64,000 bases of DNA, taken from assembly GCF_048544455.1 (NCBI RefSeq), contig NC_133530.1:18839748-18903747 (forward strand), written 5' to 3'. A program made the translations under genes and the position numbers. The first letter of the stretch is position 1. Each line of letters opens with the position of its first letter. Of the stretch, positions 33,874 to 45,923 are shown in pieces. Under the pieces are notes generated by a model. The model searched no databases. It saw nothing but the letters and a program-made list of their open reading frames with translations, and had not been told where the DNA came from. The stretch is from Silene latifolia (Eukaryota; Streptophyta; Magnoliopsida; Caryophyllales; Caryophyllaceae).

Positions 33874-36861
33874 TATATAACTAAAAGAGGCTTTTTTTTT
33901 CAACTTTCCTATTAAAATTAGGAGATAATTACTTATTTACAATTTTTCTATCATAATTAGAAAATAATTAATTATTTACAATTCTTCTATTGATATTAGA
34001 AAACTACTCTTTAATATTTGTACACTTACTATTTGCATAATACGGAGTACATGGAATTTATTTATATAATAAAGAGCAAAATGAACGCTGAAATATGCTC
34101 ATATATCTTGTTATTGTCTATACTCGGACCTTAGAGCGTATATCCAAATATTTAAAAGAGTAAATGAATATTAAAGAGTTTAATTTTTACCTCCCTAACT
34201 AATATTTTCTCCAATCCAATCTAATATACCCATTTAATTTTTGGTGGTCTCGAAGTGACACTTAACTTTAACCATATTTTTCTTCCTTTATACGAAGAGT
34301 TTTTTTTTTTAATCAAAAATATAATTTTATGAAAGATATTACATAACAAAACTAAATATGTTAGTTTTAACTTTCAAAGTTTTATCTTTTTAAATGAATT
34401 AACGGCCAAATTTTTTAAAGTTTGACCTCCAAAAAGCAAATAGGTACATTGGAATGGAATGAGTAATTGATAAGTGTACAAGTGTGATAAATTGATAATA
34501 GTTTAATTTAAGACAAATCTATGGTATAAATGTAGGAATTATAGTTTTTCAACAAGTGTATGATAATTTAATTAGATCAAATTTTAAACTATTATATTAA
34601 AATTAATATATTTAAATATTAATTAAACAAACTCTATGAGGATTCATTTGGTGTAAAAAGATGGAATAGAATAAGATGGAGCATGATATCATGGAGGTAT
34701 TGATTCCGAATCTCATACCTTTTTATGGCTGTTTGGTTTACTTAAAGAGACGTTTGGTTGGCCTTCTGGAATGGAATGGAGTGAACTTGTTTCATTCAAT
34801 TGTTTGGTTTGGTTGGTGTATACTTGAATGCAGGTAGATATCCAATGGATTTTTACTCCATGCCAACCCTATGTAATATCATACCTATCTTACGCCCTTG
34901 GTATCAAACTACATTTCTTTCCTTTACAATTTTAGAATAAACCAACAGTTTTAAGAAGGAATAGATTTGGATCCCTATACCTCTAGGGTATCATACTCCA
35001 TTTCATCACGTTGTTTCATCTTGAACCAAACGACCCTTAAGATTGTAATACTAAAGAAATGGAGTTTGAAACCTTGGTGAAGATAAAGTAGTATGAGATT
35101 TCAAGGGACTGGAAAGAAGTTATATACATGATAGATTATAACTTCTCTACAAAATACCCAAACCATACATTGGAATGAACCAAATCCATTCCAATAAGTC
35201 TAACCGTACACCTCCTGAATGTATTAAACAACATGTATTAATCATAGTTATATTATATAAACATAATTTGTATTTTGCATTCCTTTTTTTCTTTTTTTGC
35301 ATGTTCAAACTATTCTTTACGGGTGACACATAAATCTTACAGGGCGAGGATTGATTTTATAGTGGGTGTTTTTTATTTTTTCGAAGGGTGGAGGCGGGTT
35401 TTGCGGGAAGGGGAAAAGTGTCTCGACGGGTAGGACTACTCTCCGACGTTTACGAGTGTGGTTTAGGAGATAGTAAAAGATATTTATATGTAGGGGCTGG
35501 GGTTGTTCTGGGACATGGTTGATTCTGATGTGTTAGTTCGGTTAGTTGGGTGGAAAAGGTTGGATATGGAAAATGGTGGATAAAGTGAGGTATTGATTGG
35601 AGAAGGTAAATAGATATATTTTATTTGAAAAGTATATTATATGAAAATAAGAACGTGACAAATACTATAAATATAGACTAAAAACCTTTGAAATATCATG
35701 TATATAAACCAATTTTGTTTCTTTGCTAGACACAAAACAGAACAATCAATCCAATGCTCCTTTGGGCCGGCGCATAAATTTTAATGTGGAATGACTTTAT
35801 AGTGTTTTTTGTGGCGGTATTCTTGAAAATAATTAGGGGTGTATAAAAAAATGTCATAATGTGGAGTTTTAATAAGGCAGTTACAATGGTATCATTTTAA
35901 AAACAACAAATAAAAGAGGATAATTATATCAACTAATTTACCAAGTAAAGAAGGGGAATATTGAATTAGATTGTACAAAAATGAAAATTGGGGACATTGG
36001 ATTAGAGAGGGAGTATTTATCATGTTAATATTATATCATTAACTTTTAATCGAGTTATTTTGAGAATGTCATTATATCGTCTTGGGTGTACTGTTTGGAT
36101 CCCTCCGTTCCTTCACCATTTCTCTTATATCTCATTTGCTAACCAAACAAGTAATTTTGCATGCTTTTGTTCCCCTCTCATTTCCCAACCCAATAAGGTC
36201 GATGATCAAGACATAATGTTGTTCTCTAATTCTTCTCAATATAGACATGACGTCAGACCCGTCCAATAGCAAGTTCAAGGTGTTCTCAGAACAGAGTCCC
36301 AAACGGTTTTGGGACCCAAGAATTATTCTGTTGTTAGAATAATTACATATGGTTACCATAAAGTAGGATAAAATTATCTTCACAGAGTGGTTATTTCACA
36401 CTTGCTTATTGCATTTTCTAGCTTGAAGGCCGAGTTCGATCCTTTTGAGCAACAAAATTCCTTCTCCATTAATTTTATTTTTATCGAAAACATTTTTTTC
36501 CTGAAAAATTGTGAGAAAACTTCTTTTTAATAGTGAATAAAGTCACATACCTTCAAGCTTTTAGTTTATAGTTTATTAAGCAATGCATTGGTTTATTATA
36601 GTTCATTATTTCAAAATTAATAATAATGATAAAAAAATTCTTTTATTATTTGGGACCTCAAATCGACATATAGAACGGGCCTCTTAAATTTATTTGACAG
36701 TCCTGCACGACGTTATTAGATTAGTAACTAATTGAAATTTAAAATGATAGTATATCAAATATTAGATGCACATTAGACTTTTACAACTAAAATAAATAGT
36801 GCAATGCACTATAGTTGCAACTTATTTTAGTATCCGTGTAACGCATGGGCATGAAAACTAG
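33874..36861 (+). mobile_element. Probable Helitron 3
   Basis: Directly follows the CTAG of Helitron 2 and starts tatataactaaaagaggc, a diverged version of the family's 5' end. It ends with an imperfect hairpin (ccgtgtaacgcatgg), then gcatgaaaaCTAG at 36861 and T. Length 3.0 kb, no coding sequence. The first base after the junction is not the expected TC, so the 5' end is less certain than those of Helitrons 1 and 2. Confidence 0.45.
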
Positions 36862-37542
36862 TCTATATTTAATACAAGGTCTTTTTCTTTCTATTATAGC
36901 TTTCGATTACGGAGTGTAATTCCTTTCAGGTAACGTGATTACGGAGGAATGTGTGGATATAGCTTTCGATTGCGTGAGTTTAACGTTTCCTGGTACTATT
37001 AATACAAGTTGCTAATATGACTATATGAGGTTTTTTTGTTGATGATGGTAATAGTAAGCTCCAGAATTTATCATTGTTTTTTTTAAAAGAAATGTTACGG
37101 AAATTACACGGTGAGGTGTGTTTCTAGAAAATGAAAGTAAAAAGAGATAGGGATACCGTATTAATATGGAACAATACTAGGTGAGTATGGTGCGTTTCTG
37201 GATTATTGGGTATTCTATATAGTTTGAGATTAAGTGATTGTATACTTTTGATCGAATTACTTGCTCAAGGCTTATTAGTTGATGCTAGATTGAATTTTTT
37301 TTTTCGACAATAGTAAACTGCCATAAATAAAGAAAAAGCTACAGAAAGTGCATTATGGTACAAACCGAGGGGAAAAAGAACCCCCAAAACTATTAGAAAC
37401 TTGAAAAACAGAAGAAACAATAAACGCAGTCGAATGCTAGATTGAATGGGATATGAAAGTTAGGATGAAATAGGGGGTGGGGGAGTGTTTGATGGTGGTG
37501 GGGAGGGTGGTAGTAGTTGTAAAATTGACGGAAAGTTAAATT
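36862..37542 (+). mobile_element. 5' start of a further Helitron-like sequence, 3' end not found
   Basis: tctatatttaatacaaggtc begins directly at the CTAG of the previous element and resembles the other 5' ends. No matching hairpin plus CTAG was found downstream, so the element is truncated or diverged. The rest of the stretch shows no gene. Confidence 0.35.
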
Positions 37543-37657
37543 TGGGTTAATTTGCACATAATCTCAAACGTTTGGGGTTAAATTGCACGTTTGAAAATTA
37601 CTTGGGAGCAAATTGCGCATAACCTCAAACGTTTGGGATTATGTCCAAATTAACCCA
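37543..37657. repeat. Small foldback element (MITE-like)
   Basis: gggttaatttgcacataatc and the following tcaaacgtttgggg are mirrored by cctcaaacgtttgggattat and gtccaaattaaccc. Terminal inverted repeat about 35 bp, total about 115 bp. No clear target duplication. Confidence 0.55.
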
Positions 37658-37813
37658 AGTTATCGTCACCATCATTATCGTCTCCCCCTCTCATGAAATA
37701 TCATACACATTTAACATACAAAAAAAATTATCCATGACGAGAATGTCGTGATCGCTAAATTCCGCTGCCTAATTTTCCATTTTAATGAATTTTTGAGCCA
37801 CTGCAAAACATAA

Positions 37814-38090
37814 TCATGATTTCATCGAAAGAAATGGTGTTAGACATTTCGTCTCCAAGTCATAGTAACCAAGTTCCTCAGCAACATACACACAATTCGA
37901 CTTTATCCCTGAACAGCTGCGAGTTGAAATGAAAAACGGATCGCTATTTGCTCCTATGAATAGCGCCCGATCACCTATGGACTCTACACATTCCACTTTC
38001 CCGTCGCTCTCTAAATCAATCTCAAACAATTCGATATCTTTAGTCTCGCATCCAACCCCATTCTCTACAGCTGTAGTAGTTCCTCAGATG
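37814..38090 (-). pseudogene. DUF295 subfamily B fragment (B6)
   Basis: Only the last quarter of a B gene remains: GCETKDIELFEIDLESDGKV, ESIGDRALFIGANSDPFFIS, NCVYVAEELGYYDLETKC. It resembles B4 most closely (FIGANS, AEELGYYD). The end diverges after TPFLS and stops early instead of reaching GDLANIRPxVYWVAPP, and nothing of the N-terminal three quarters is present upstream (38090-38690). It lies on the same strand as the following A5, unlike the head-to-head pairs. Confidence 0.8.
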
Positions 38091-38691
38091 TAGTAGGCCT
38101 GATTAGTGATTACCACCCCTACAATTACAAACATGATTGATTGACGATGAACAAAAATCAAACTAGCAATAAAGACACTCACTGAATTAATATCATTTTA
38201 AATTAATCCTGTCGAATTTATCATAGTGCCTTATTTTTTAAGGCCGTGATGACCTGAACGGAATCGTGCTCTAATGGCTTTACCCTCAAAGCTCCAATAA
38301 TTGGCGAGAACAAAATCACATGAATTGAATGGTGCCCTCAGTTTTACAAGGATGTAGAATAACACTAACATTCCTGCACGAAATAAAAATATAAGAACCA
38401 TATGAAAAAACAGGAATAAGGAGAATCAAAGTGCGATGTACGCAACCTTACCTACGTCAGGCCATGTGTAAACACATATACATGTTTTTTCAAATGACCT
38501 ATTGCGCTAGAATTTGGTCGAATGACTGTTTTACTTAAGCAACCACTGCTTTATTCAAATTTTACATAACCAAAGAAATAAATCAACTTGCATTTTCTTA
38601 ATTTTACTGAAAAAAATGATGAATTGTTTGTGTTTCTGACTTCTGAATAGAGATTATTAAGCAAATCATTTATTAATATATTGGGCTGTAA
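38091..38691. other. No gene seen
   Basis: Non-coding spacer. The segment 38150-38350 resembles the A6 3' flank near 47570-47650 (caaactagcaataaagacactcact, cctgaacggaatcg), so it belongs to the duplicated gene cluster. Confidence 0.45.
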
Positions 38692-39846
38692 TCACTCGCT
38701 ATCCTCGGATTCCTCGCTCCCACTTTCAAGCTCTTCAATCATCAGGGGGGTTGATGGAGAAATCCATAATGACTGAAATAGCGTCATGGAGAGATCCCCT
38801 GTGTCTAGAATAGGTGTTATGGATCCGTCTTTCAAATCAAACACCCTTAAATCATCTGCTATATAAACTGAATCCGGCTTTAACCCGCCAGGACCACATT
38901 GCTCAACTGCTACGGCAAATGAGTCACTTCCTTGCCCTATGAAAAACGCGTGATCATCAAGCTTCGTTGTATAAATCATTTTCCCGGCGACCAAATCAAA
39001 CCTAAACACGTCCACAGCACGCGTCTGAGAAACACCTAGCTCCCTATTGTGGTACCTTATAACCAGGTACAAAACGGGGTCTCCTCGCCCTCCCACGTCT
39101 CCAGTCAACACCAAGTATCTATCCTGATGATACCGCGCCCTCAATTCCCTCGCAATGGTCCCAATCTCATAACTAGAATCGAACACTACATTAATCCGAG
39201 AAGTGACGTATAGTTTAACAGACAAATCCCATAGTTCAACATCCCATGGACCGTATTCATTACCATAACAGGAAAGCTTATAAACCGTTTTAGACTTCTG
39301 ACAATATACAATAGGCGGATCGTCTTTGTGGAATAGGTTAGGGTACCTAGTCCATGCATCTCCCCAGTGAACATAAAAATCATGGTAGTTGTTTGGGGTT
39401 GGATTTTCCGGGTGATGACTGGGATAACAAAGAACTGTTTCAACATCGTGGTATTTATTGCCGAGTTTAGTGTAAAATCGGGTCAAAGAGTTAGGGTTGC
39501 CGCAGCTGCAATTATATCCTCCGCCACCGTAGGGGAACGTGACGTAAAACCCTCCATTTTGGCCGATAAATGCAAGTGTCCCGCGACTTGATCCAACGCA
39601 TAACATGTCATTACCTAAACAATATGTATCGAACACGTCAAGCTTGACAAGTCTCTTGTCAACAATGTTGTAGAAATTGTCAAAGCCAAGAAACAATGTG
39701 GCATTCATATCGGTCGATACTCGTAGCCATGGTGTCGGTGTCGACGGTAAGTTCGAGAGCCATCGTCTCGTGGCGGTTATCGGGCTTGTACGGATCATTG
39801 GGGTAATATGCTTTAGTGCTCTACGTGCAAAAGCAATGCCTGCCAT
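38692..39846 (-). CDS. DUF295 family protein, subfamily A (copy A5)
   Basis: 384 residues, intronless. Presequence MAGIAFARRALKHITPMIRT, then RRWLSNLPSTPTPWLRVS, basic and acid-free. Core blocks: CVGSSRGTLAFIGQ, a shortened glycine-rich loop (GGGGYNCSCGNPNSLTRFY), YPNLFHKDDPPIVYC, LTGDVGGRGDPVLYLVIRYH, LDDHAFFIGQGSDSF and VYIADDLRVFDLKDGSI. The C terminus differs from all other copies: LWISPSTPLMIEELE followed by an acidic SGSEESEDSE tail. No B gene lies head-to-head with it; its upstream region has been replaced by other DNA. Probably functional as read; organelle import is predicted from the presequence only. Confidence 0.87.
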   Translation of the reverse strand: MAGIAFARRALKHITPMIRTSPITATRRWLSNLPSTPTPWLRVSTDMNATLFLGFDNFYNIVDKRLVKLDVFDTYCLGNDMLCVGSSRGTLAFIGQNGGFYVTFPYGGGGYNCSCGNPNSLTRFYTKLGNKYHDVETVLCYPSHHPENPTPNNYHDFYVHWGDAWTRYPNLFHKDDPPIVYCQKSKTVYKLSCYGNEYGPWDVELWDLSVKLYVTSRINVVFDSSYEIGTIARELRARYHQDRYLVLTGDVGGRGDPVLYLVIRYHNRELGVSQTRAVDVFRFDLVAGKMIYTTKLDDHAFFIGQGSDSFAVAVEQCGPGGLKPDSVYIADDLRVFDLKDGSITPILDTGDLSMTLFQSLWISPSTPLMIEELESGSEESEDSE

Positions 39847-40791
39847 TGTACGTTTGCACCGGCGGTACTCTTAATTTCTCCTTTGAGGGATTTTTTAGAA
39901 GATTTAGGAAAAGATGTTCTATTCTATATGACCTAACCCTTTAGATTTTATATACGGCGTATATTTATATATTCTATTCTATATGACCTATATATACATC
40001 ATATTATATCCCTCAAAAAAATATATCATATGAGATCATGTGGGATATGTACAATTTTAAGGGAAAAAGTTAATTTAGTGTATCCTTCGTCTCATTATGT
40101 GAAAGGTTTCTCAATAACGTTATTAAGAGAACGTCTTTTCGAAAGTTTTGTGAAAATTTAACTCTTAGAATGGTTGGTGCTTATTCATGGACGGATTTTA
40201 CTCTTTTGTGGACGTGAATTACCATTATACCCTTGTCATTTAACAAAAATTACAAAACATTTAACAAAAGAAAAAAAAGAAAAAAAGAAACAAACAAACA
40301 ACACCTCACACAACGTAACTCCATGCCACCACCACCATGCCGCCGCCACCGGCCGACACCACCCAATGGACCGAATGGACCGGTGAGTCGTCCCCACCAC
40401 AGAGTGAACCGACAAACGCCGCCACACGAAAAATAATTTCAATAACCCTAATTAATTTGTGTCATTCTTTTGGTATACTTACAAAGTTTAAAATGGAATT
40501 ATTATTTTATTAATATGAGATCTAAGATGTATAATTGATGAATTTTACTAAAAATTTGGTTAATTTTTTTTTTTGAGGGGTTCTAAAAATTTGATTAATA
40601 TGAGATCTAAGATGTATAATTTTTGGGAGGAATAAGAAAAGGGGAAAAAAAGAGAGAATTTTATTTAGAAGGGTAGAAGATGGAAAACTTATGAAAAAAA
40701 GTCTATAAATAAGTAAATCCCATACATAAAAGAGCAACTACGTAGATTAATAATAGCTCGTATCGCAAAATATACCAAAAGTATGTCATAT
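39847..40791. other. A5 upstream region and spacer
   Basis: The first ~60 bp (cctttgagggattttttagaagattta) match the A-side promoter block of the other copies; beyond that the B side is missing. 40080-40160 resembles a repeat at 33340-33420 (gtgaaaggtttctcaataacgt). 40310-40400 is a GC-rich patch without a supported gene. Confidence 0.45.
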
Positions 40792-40806
40792 AATACTAGC
40801 ACAAGT

Positions 40807-40984
40807 ACCAAAGTTGGCTGGTGTGAGTGGTAAGGGCTCTCATCTCTTAAACAAGTGGTCAGGGGTTCGATTCCTGATTCTTGCGAATGAAAAAGTCAAA
40901 CTTGGGAGGGGTCAACCCATTAAATTGCCTTCAGATCCGAAGGAGATTGCCCTGCACCAGGTGGGGATACTCCCCGGTCAACAC

Positions 40985-41021
<37 letters not shown>
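40807..41021 (+). mobile_element. tRNA-derived SINE, copy 1
   Basis: Starts accaaagttggctggtgtga. It has an A-box-like ggtgtgagtggtaagggc and a B box ggttcgattcc about 35 bp later, then a unique body ending ggtcaacacc and a long poly-A (from 40986). A 15 bp target duplication, aatactagcacaagt, flanks it (40792-40806 and 41022-41036). It would be transcribed by RNA polymerase III and mobilised by a LINE. The perfect duplication and ~37 bp A tail suggest a young insertion. Confidence 0.88.
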
Positions 41022-41026
<5 letters not shown>

Positions 41027-41036
41027 TAGCACAAGT

Positions 41037-41752
41037 GGGGCATTTTAAAAATTAAAGACCTCAATCACAATTCACAAGCGGGGCATCAAACCCGACCAAA
41101 CAAAAGGCATCGAACCCGACAAATACAAGATGGCACAAAAAGAACCCACAATCCAAACCGATTCAAGATCGATACAACAACGTAGAAGATATAAAACAAT
41201 GAGATAGTAAAAAAGAGCTCACAACGAACAACATCAAAGAAATGAAGACAATCAACATGGAATAGCGTGTTTACAATTTTCCAAATTTTTTCGAACTCTC
41301 CTTATACCATTAACCGTTCACCCACGTTTAAAATTTTCGGCCCCGTTGAGTTTAATTCCTGGCTCCGATACTGGGTACAACAAAAACATAATTGAAGCTT
41401 AGATCATAAGACCAATTTCAAGTGAAAATTTCATTCAAATCATAATAATTAAAAGTATAAGAAATTCAAGATTAAGAGGGAGTGCTAGAAATTACTCGTA
41501 AAATATCATCCATTACAAAGAACACTCTATAAAATGTATGTACTCCGTAATAATTTGTGGTAAGCAATGCAACCAACATTTGCATAATTGCACAATGAGT
41601 CAATGAGTCTTACATACCCAAACTAAACTACAATAAATCTATCAGGCTCCTTGGATTCCCTGGTGTGCAACGAGACGATTCCGTACTAGCGAAGACAATA
41701 ATGTGTCCATGACTCCATGGCCGCGTCTTATGTTTAACTGGTTTGTGGGTAA
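41037..41752. other. No gene seen
   Basis: AT-rich spacer between the two SINE copies. Short frames only. Confidence 0.45.
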
Positions 41753-41770
41753 ATTATTCCCAACATCTTT

Positions 41771-41952
41771 GGTGTTGCCTAGGAGTATCCCCTAACGACA
41801 GCTGAGACAATCTCCTTCAGGGTACTGAAGACAATTTAATGGGTTAACCGCTTTCAAGTTTAGCTTTTTCATTTGCAAGAGTCGGGAATCAAACTCCTGA
41901 TCACTTTTTTAAGAAATGAGAGTCCTTACCACTCACACCAGCCAATTTTGGT
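41771..41952 (-). mobile_element. tRNA-derived SINE, copy 2
   Basis: On the minus strand it reads ttggctggtgtgagtggtaa, then B box ggagtttgattcc, and is related to copy 1 along its length, but more diverged and with almost no A tail. An 18 bp target duplication, attattcccaacatcttt, lies at 41753-41770 and 41953-41970. It sits about 240 bp beyond the 3' end of B4. Confidence 0.85.
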
Positions 41953-42207
41953 ATTATTCCCAACATCTTTCTCAATTAAAAGATACGAGTAGCAAGAATC
42001 GACAATTTCAAATTGCATCAATTATATATAATCATGACAACAAGTTTTAAAAATGCGAAGGCCAACTAAGAGAACAAAGGTACTAATGTAATGCAAAGTG
42101 TCGTATAGCCAAAATATTCCAATCAAAGTAATAACGAATTCTTTATGAGGGACATTTTAGTCAAAGGTCGACAAATGATTGAGACGAAAGGGAGTTAACG
42201 AAAAACA

Positions 42208-43224
42208 TCAACCAAAGGAGGGAGGAGCAACCCAGTAAACTTGAGGGCGAGTATTGGCAAGATCCCCAAGAGAAAGAAATGGTGTTATACATTTCGTTTC
42301 CAAGTCATAGTAACCAAGTTCCTCAGCAATGTACACACAATTCGACTTGATCCCTGAACAGTCGCGAGTTGACATGAAAAATGGCTCGCTATTTGCTCCT
42401 ATGAAGAGCGCTTGATCACCTATGGACTCTACACATTCCAATTCCCCGCTCTCTAAATCAATCTTAAACAATTTTATATCTTTAGTCACGCATCCGACCC
42501 CATCCGCTTTAGGGGAAGGCCTAATGACCAAGAACAGTCGTGGATCATTTTCTTCCGTTACCACCAGGTATTTGTCGACAATATAGTTATAATGATCCTC
42601 AACCTCATCATATTCTTTCACAACTTTCGGATCCAAAAACAATGACAAAACACGTGTCTTATACTCGGTAATAAGTTGGAGCTTCCCGGAGTCCTCAAAG
42701 TGTAATTTGTAAAGAGTGTCTGCCTTCCTGTTATACGCAGCTAGACGTAATTTATTAAATATTCCTCGACTCTCTTGTATAAGTTCGAAGTTGTTTGACA
42801 TTGGATCACCAGCCAGAGTAAAATGCAACCCTTCAGAATATATTCGAGAACTGGAAGGTGCCGGTAACTTCCAACTGCTCGCTTCAGTAGCGTAAGGGTT
42901 AGCCAAAAATAGACTACCATCCGAATCACATTCAAATGCAAGCCACCCTTTGGCCGTCCCCACACAAATTGTGTTGAATGGCACGCTCCCATGTGCTGTC
43001 GGACGGTCGATCTTGACAATTGATTTGTCGATAATATTCCAATAGTTATCGGTTGGACCATTCGGACCGTCTTTAACATCAGGAGGAAGCATTAGCCATG
43101 GGGTTGATAAAATTGGCAATGATGGCTTGTACAAGTTGTTATAAATTATTGTTGATGATGAAAATTGTCGATACGGTTTTAATTTGCGGACACAATGATT
43201 GAAAATAGTGTTGCGGAGAGCCAT
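42208..43224 (-). CDS. DUF295 family protein, subfamily B (copy B4)
   Basis: 338 residues, intronless. Presequence MALRNTIFNHCVRKLKPYRQ, then FSSSTIIYNNLYKPS, with no acids. Core: STPWLMLPPDVKDGPNGPTD, CVGTAKGWLAFECDSDGSLF, the short variable loop NNFELIQESRGIFNKLRLAA also found in B1, DKYLVVTEENDPRLFLVIRP, QALFIGANSEPFFMST and NCVYIAEELGYYDLETKCI. It ends VYWVAPPSFG. It is head-to-head with A6, but a Helitron at 43422-45923 separates the two promoter halves. The A side therefore no longer sits directly upstream, which may have uncoupled expression. Confidence 0.87.
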   Translation of the reverse strand: MALRNTIFNHCVRKLKPYRQFSSSTIIYNNLYKPSLPILSTPWLMLPPDVKDGPNGPTDNYWNIIDKSIVKIDRPTAHGSVPFNTICVGTAKGWLAFECDSDGSLFLANPYATEASSWKLPAPSSSRIYSEGLHFTLAGDPMSNNFELIQESRGIFNKLRLAAYNRKADTLYKLHFEDSGKLQLITEYKTRVLSLFLDPKVVKEYDEVEDHYNYIVDKYLVVTEENDPRLFLVIRPSPKADGVGCVTKDIKLFKIDLESGELECVESIGDQALFIGANSEPFFMSTRDCSGIKSNCVYIAEELGYYDLETKCITPFLSLGDLANTRPQVYWVAPPSFG

Positions 43225-43421
43225 CTGATTGATTGCTTCTAGGTTATACTCCGTATTAGAAATGTACTTTATATTTGACCTGGAAAAGGCGTTAATCGAA
43301 TTGTTAGGTTATCGAACTTCCTTTAATTTCGTTCCCAAAGAGTTTCTTGTTTGAAAAGCTATAGATATCCGACGTGATAATAGTATAAAGTATACAATAT
43401 AGTAATAGAATATTATTATCA
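43225..43421. promoter_or_regulatory. B4-side half of a split bidirectional promoter
   Basis: 197 bp containing the B-type block (minus strand: tcaaatataaagtac, TATA-like, near 43265) and ending exactly at the Helitron terminus CTAG (43422-43425). With the 145 bp on the A6 side it makes 342 bp, within the 271-399 bp range of intact pairs. Confidence 0.7.
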
Positions 43422-45923
43422 CTAGTTTTTGAACCCGTGCACTGCACGGGTGGTAACGAAAATTGTAATTAAAAATAAAACTTAGATATTTTCTGGAAAA
43501 GTTTATGTTGTTTAATTTTATTCGAAATATCCTATTTTCTTTTTCGACTTTTTAACTTATGAGAGGTGAAATCGGAAAAGTGGATATAAATTATTGAAAT
43601 TTCAAAACGTGTTTATTACCCAATATACATTTAATTTTACCCATTGTTGTATGCTTTTTATCATATTACACCTCTTATTTGTTCTCCTCTCAATTCTCTA
43701 TCTTCTCTCTCATTTCCTCTCTCACCCACCATCGCATGCACGACTGGAAGCAGCGTTCGCAATCAACGACCTTGAGACCCACCAACACACTCTCAATCGC
43801 AATGGTGATCGCATCTAAGTATCCAACACCCCGGACCACGACGTCCATCTCAACCCTTATTCAGCAACCCCCACAACTAACCATCACCCTACAATTCATA
43901 TCTTACGTCCTCCAACTACCCTACCTCCTCTTGCCTCCACCATCCCCTACGTCCCGTACCTCCAGTATAACCATCATTCCAACTCCACCCCAGGCGTGAC
44001 CCTCAACCCTTCTTCTAACCTTATGCGATTCCCCTAGCACCCCATCATTACCCCCATATCGCGACCTCTCCCTTATCACGACCTCCCACTATCAACACCA
44101 CTCGTTCTTTCGCCTTTCAAGTCGCCAAATACTAATGTTTTTATTTCTTTTCTTTTGTTTATTGAGTAATGTTAACACTCACCTCTCAAAATTGTTAATC
44201 ATTTTGTCATGTAGCACAATTAATTTAAGACAATTTAATATGAGAGATTGAACAATAAAATTAAAATGGATAAAGTATTATTTTTTCTAACACCATGCAA
44301 ATAATTATAATAATTATATCCCACAAAAATTCAGGCGAAATCATAGGAGTCACATCATACAAATATAATATATCAAAATTCTAAAATCTCATCCTAAATT
44401 TACAAAAATTAACTTAGATTATTATTTTAAAAGTGTTTGTTATTGTGTACAAAGTAGGAAAGTTTTACGAAAATTTTCAACCACTGGCGGAATATTATCC
44501 TTTTTTCAATAAGTTTTTATTAAGATCCTTGTAAGTTAAGAAATGTGAGATTATAAAATGACGCTCATCCATATAGTTTTAAAAGACATGAATACTACAC
44601 ACTAATTTACATAAGGATCCATCAAAATACTGTGTACTAATCATTGCCCTATGTAAATTCTAATTTTGATTTATTAGGCATATATATGATGTACCAAATG
44701 CTATTCCCCTCAAAATTAAACTTTATTGAATTCTTGATCTTGAAACTGAATTCACATCCAATGATGAAGACTTTGAGCTCTTGGGGATGTACTCCATCTC
44801 CTTATGACTTTCAAATAATGTATGGACCCCTGAAATTACTCCGTAGCTATCACCACAAGCTTCAGCACAAACCTAGACATATGAAAATAAAACACATAAA
44901 AAGACATTAGATTTAAGCTTTTTAGGGTGCTCTAATACAAATAGTACTCGTAATCACCATAAAACTTACCTTGTTGGACTCCTCTCGGTAGCTTGTTTGC
45001 ATTAATTCAATACGCAGTATCACCACTTTTTTAACGCACTCGGTTAAAACAACTTTTGCACAATTACAATAACATTTGATGTCCACTTTCCTCAAACATT
45101 TATGTATTTGACGTATTATGTGTCGATTGTAATGTCCTTGATGTTGGTAAGTAGGCTGCTCCGGACACCCGAGATTTAGGGAGAGAATATTTTGAAACTT
45201 AAATAAAGCTTGAGAATTGTACACGGAAATAATAGGACTTAGGAGACAATTGTTTATGAAAAGGATATTAGAAGATTTTATAGAGTGGAAATAACAGAAT
45301 AATTGTTTAAAAAAGGAGGATTTAAATTTAAAAATTAATAATTTGGGCAAGAGTTCAGGAGAATAATTTTGAATAGTTTGATTTTACCTATATATAAGAT
45401 TCAAATATTTGTAAAGAAATATTTATTCAATGATTTCTTGCCTCCTTTATGCCGTTAGATGATTTCTGTAGAATATTTCGGACCTAATTTGTGTAGAATA
45501 TATGATTTGATTATATTTCGGGCCTAATATGTGTATAAAACTAATTTGATTATATTCTGTAGATATCATATATTACGTCGACTCAGATTGTTAATGATTG
45601 TTAATGTAATTTAAGGAATGTTGATTTTTTGTAAACCAATCGTATATGTATCCAAATCTTTTATTTATTTTTATTTTATTATGTCGACTCCGAATCTTGA
45701 TATTTAGCATTGATAACATCTTCTTTTGGCAGTTTTACAAAGTATTTTTTAAATATAGCAATTTAATGAGGGAATTAAAATTGATAAGTAGTTACCGTTT
45801 TAACAAATAATTAAGTAATTAATATAAATAAAAAATTCCAGCATTTAACATGTGGCAAGCTAATGAGTAATGACACGTGTCGACTGAATAGGCTTGCGGT
45901 TTCTGCTTTAATGTAATATATGA
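43422..45923 (-). mobile_element. Non-autonomous Helitron inserted in the B4/A6 shared promoter
   Basis: Read on the minus strand it starts TCATATATTACATTAAAGC at 45923. It ends with the hairpin cccgtgcagtgcacggg, then ttcaaaaaCTAG at 43422 followed by T. Length 2.5 kb; no Rep or helicase coding; the short frames inside (43594-43999, 44644-44910, 44922-45350) have no recognisable product. Both outer flanks match promoter sequence of the neighbouring DUF295 genes. Confidence 0.7.

Noticed and set aside
40818..41952. tRNA genes suggested by A and B boxes
   Set aside because: The body does not continue as a tRNA; poly-A tail and target duplications identify SINEs.
43594..45350. Small frames inside the Helitron (106, 88, 142 aa)
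   Set aside because: No motif, no family resemblance, within a non-autonomous element.
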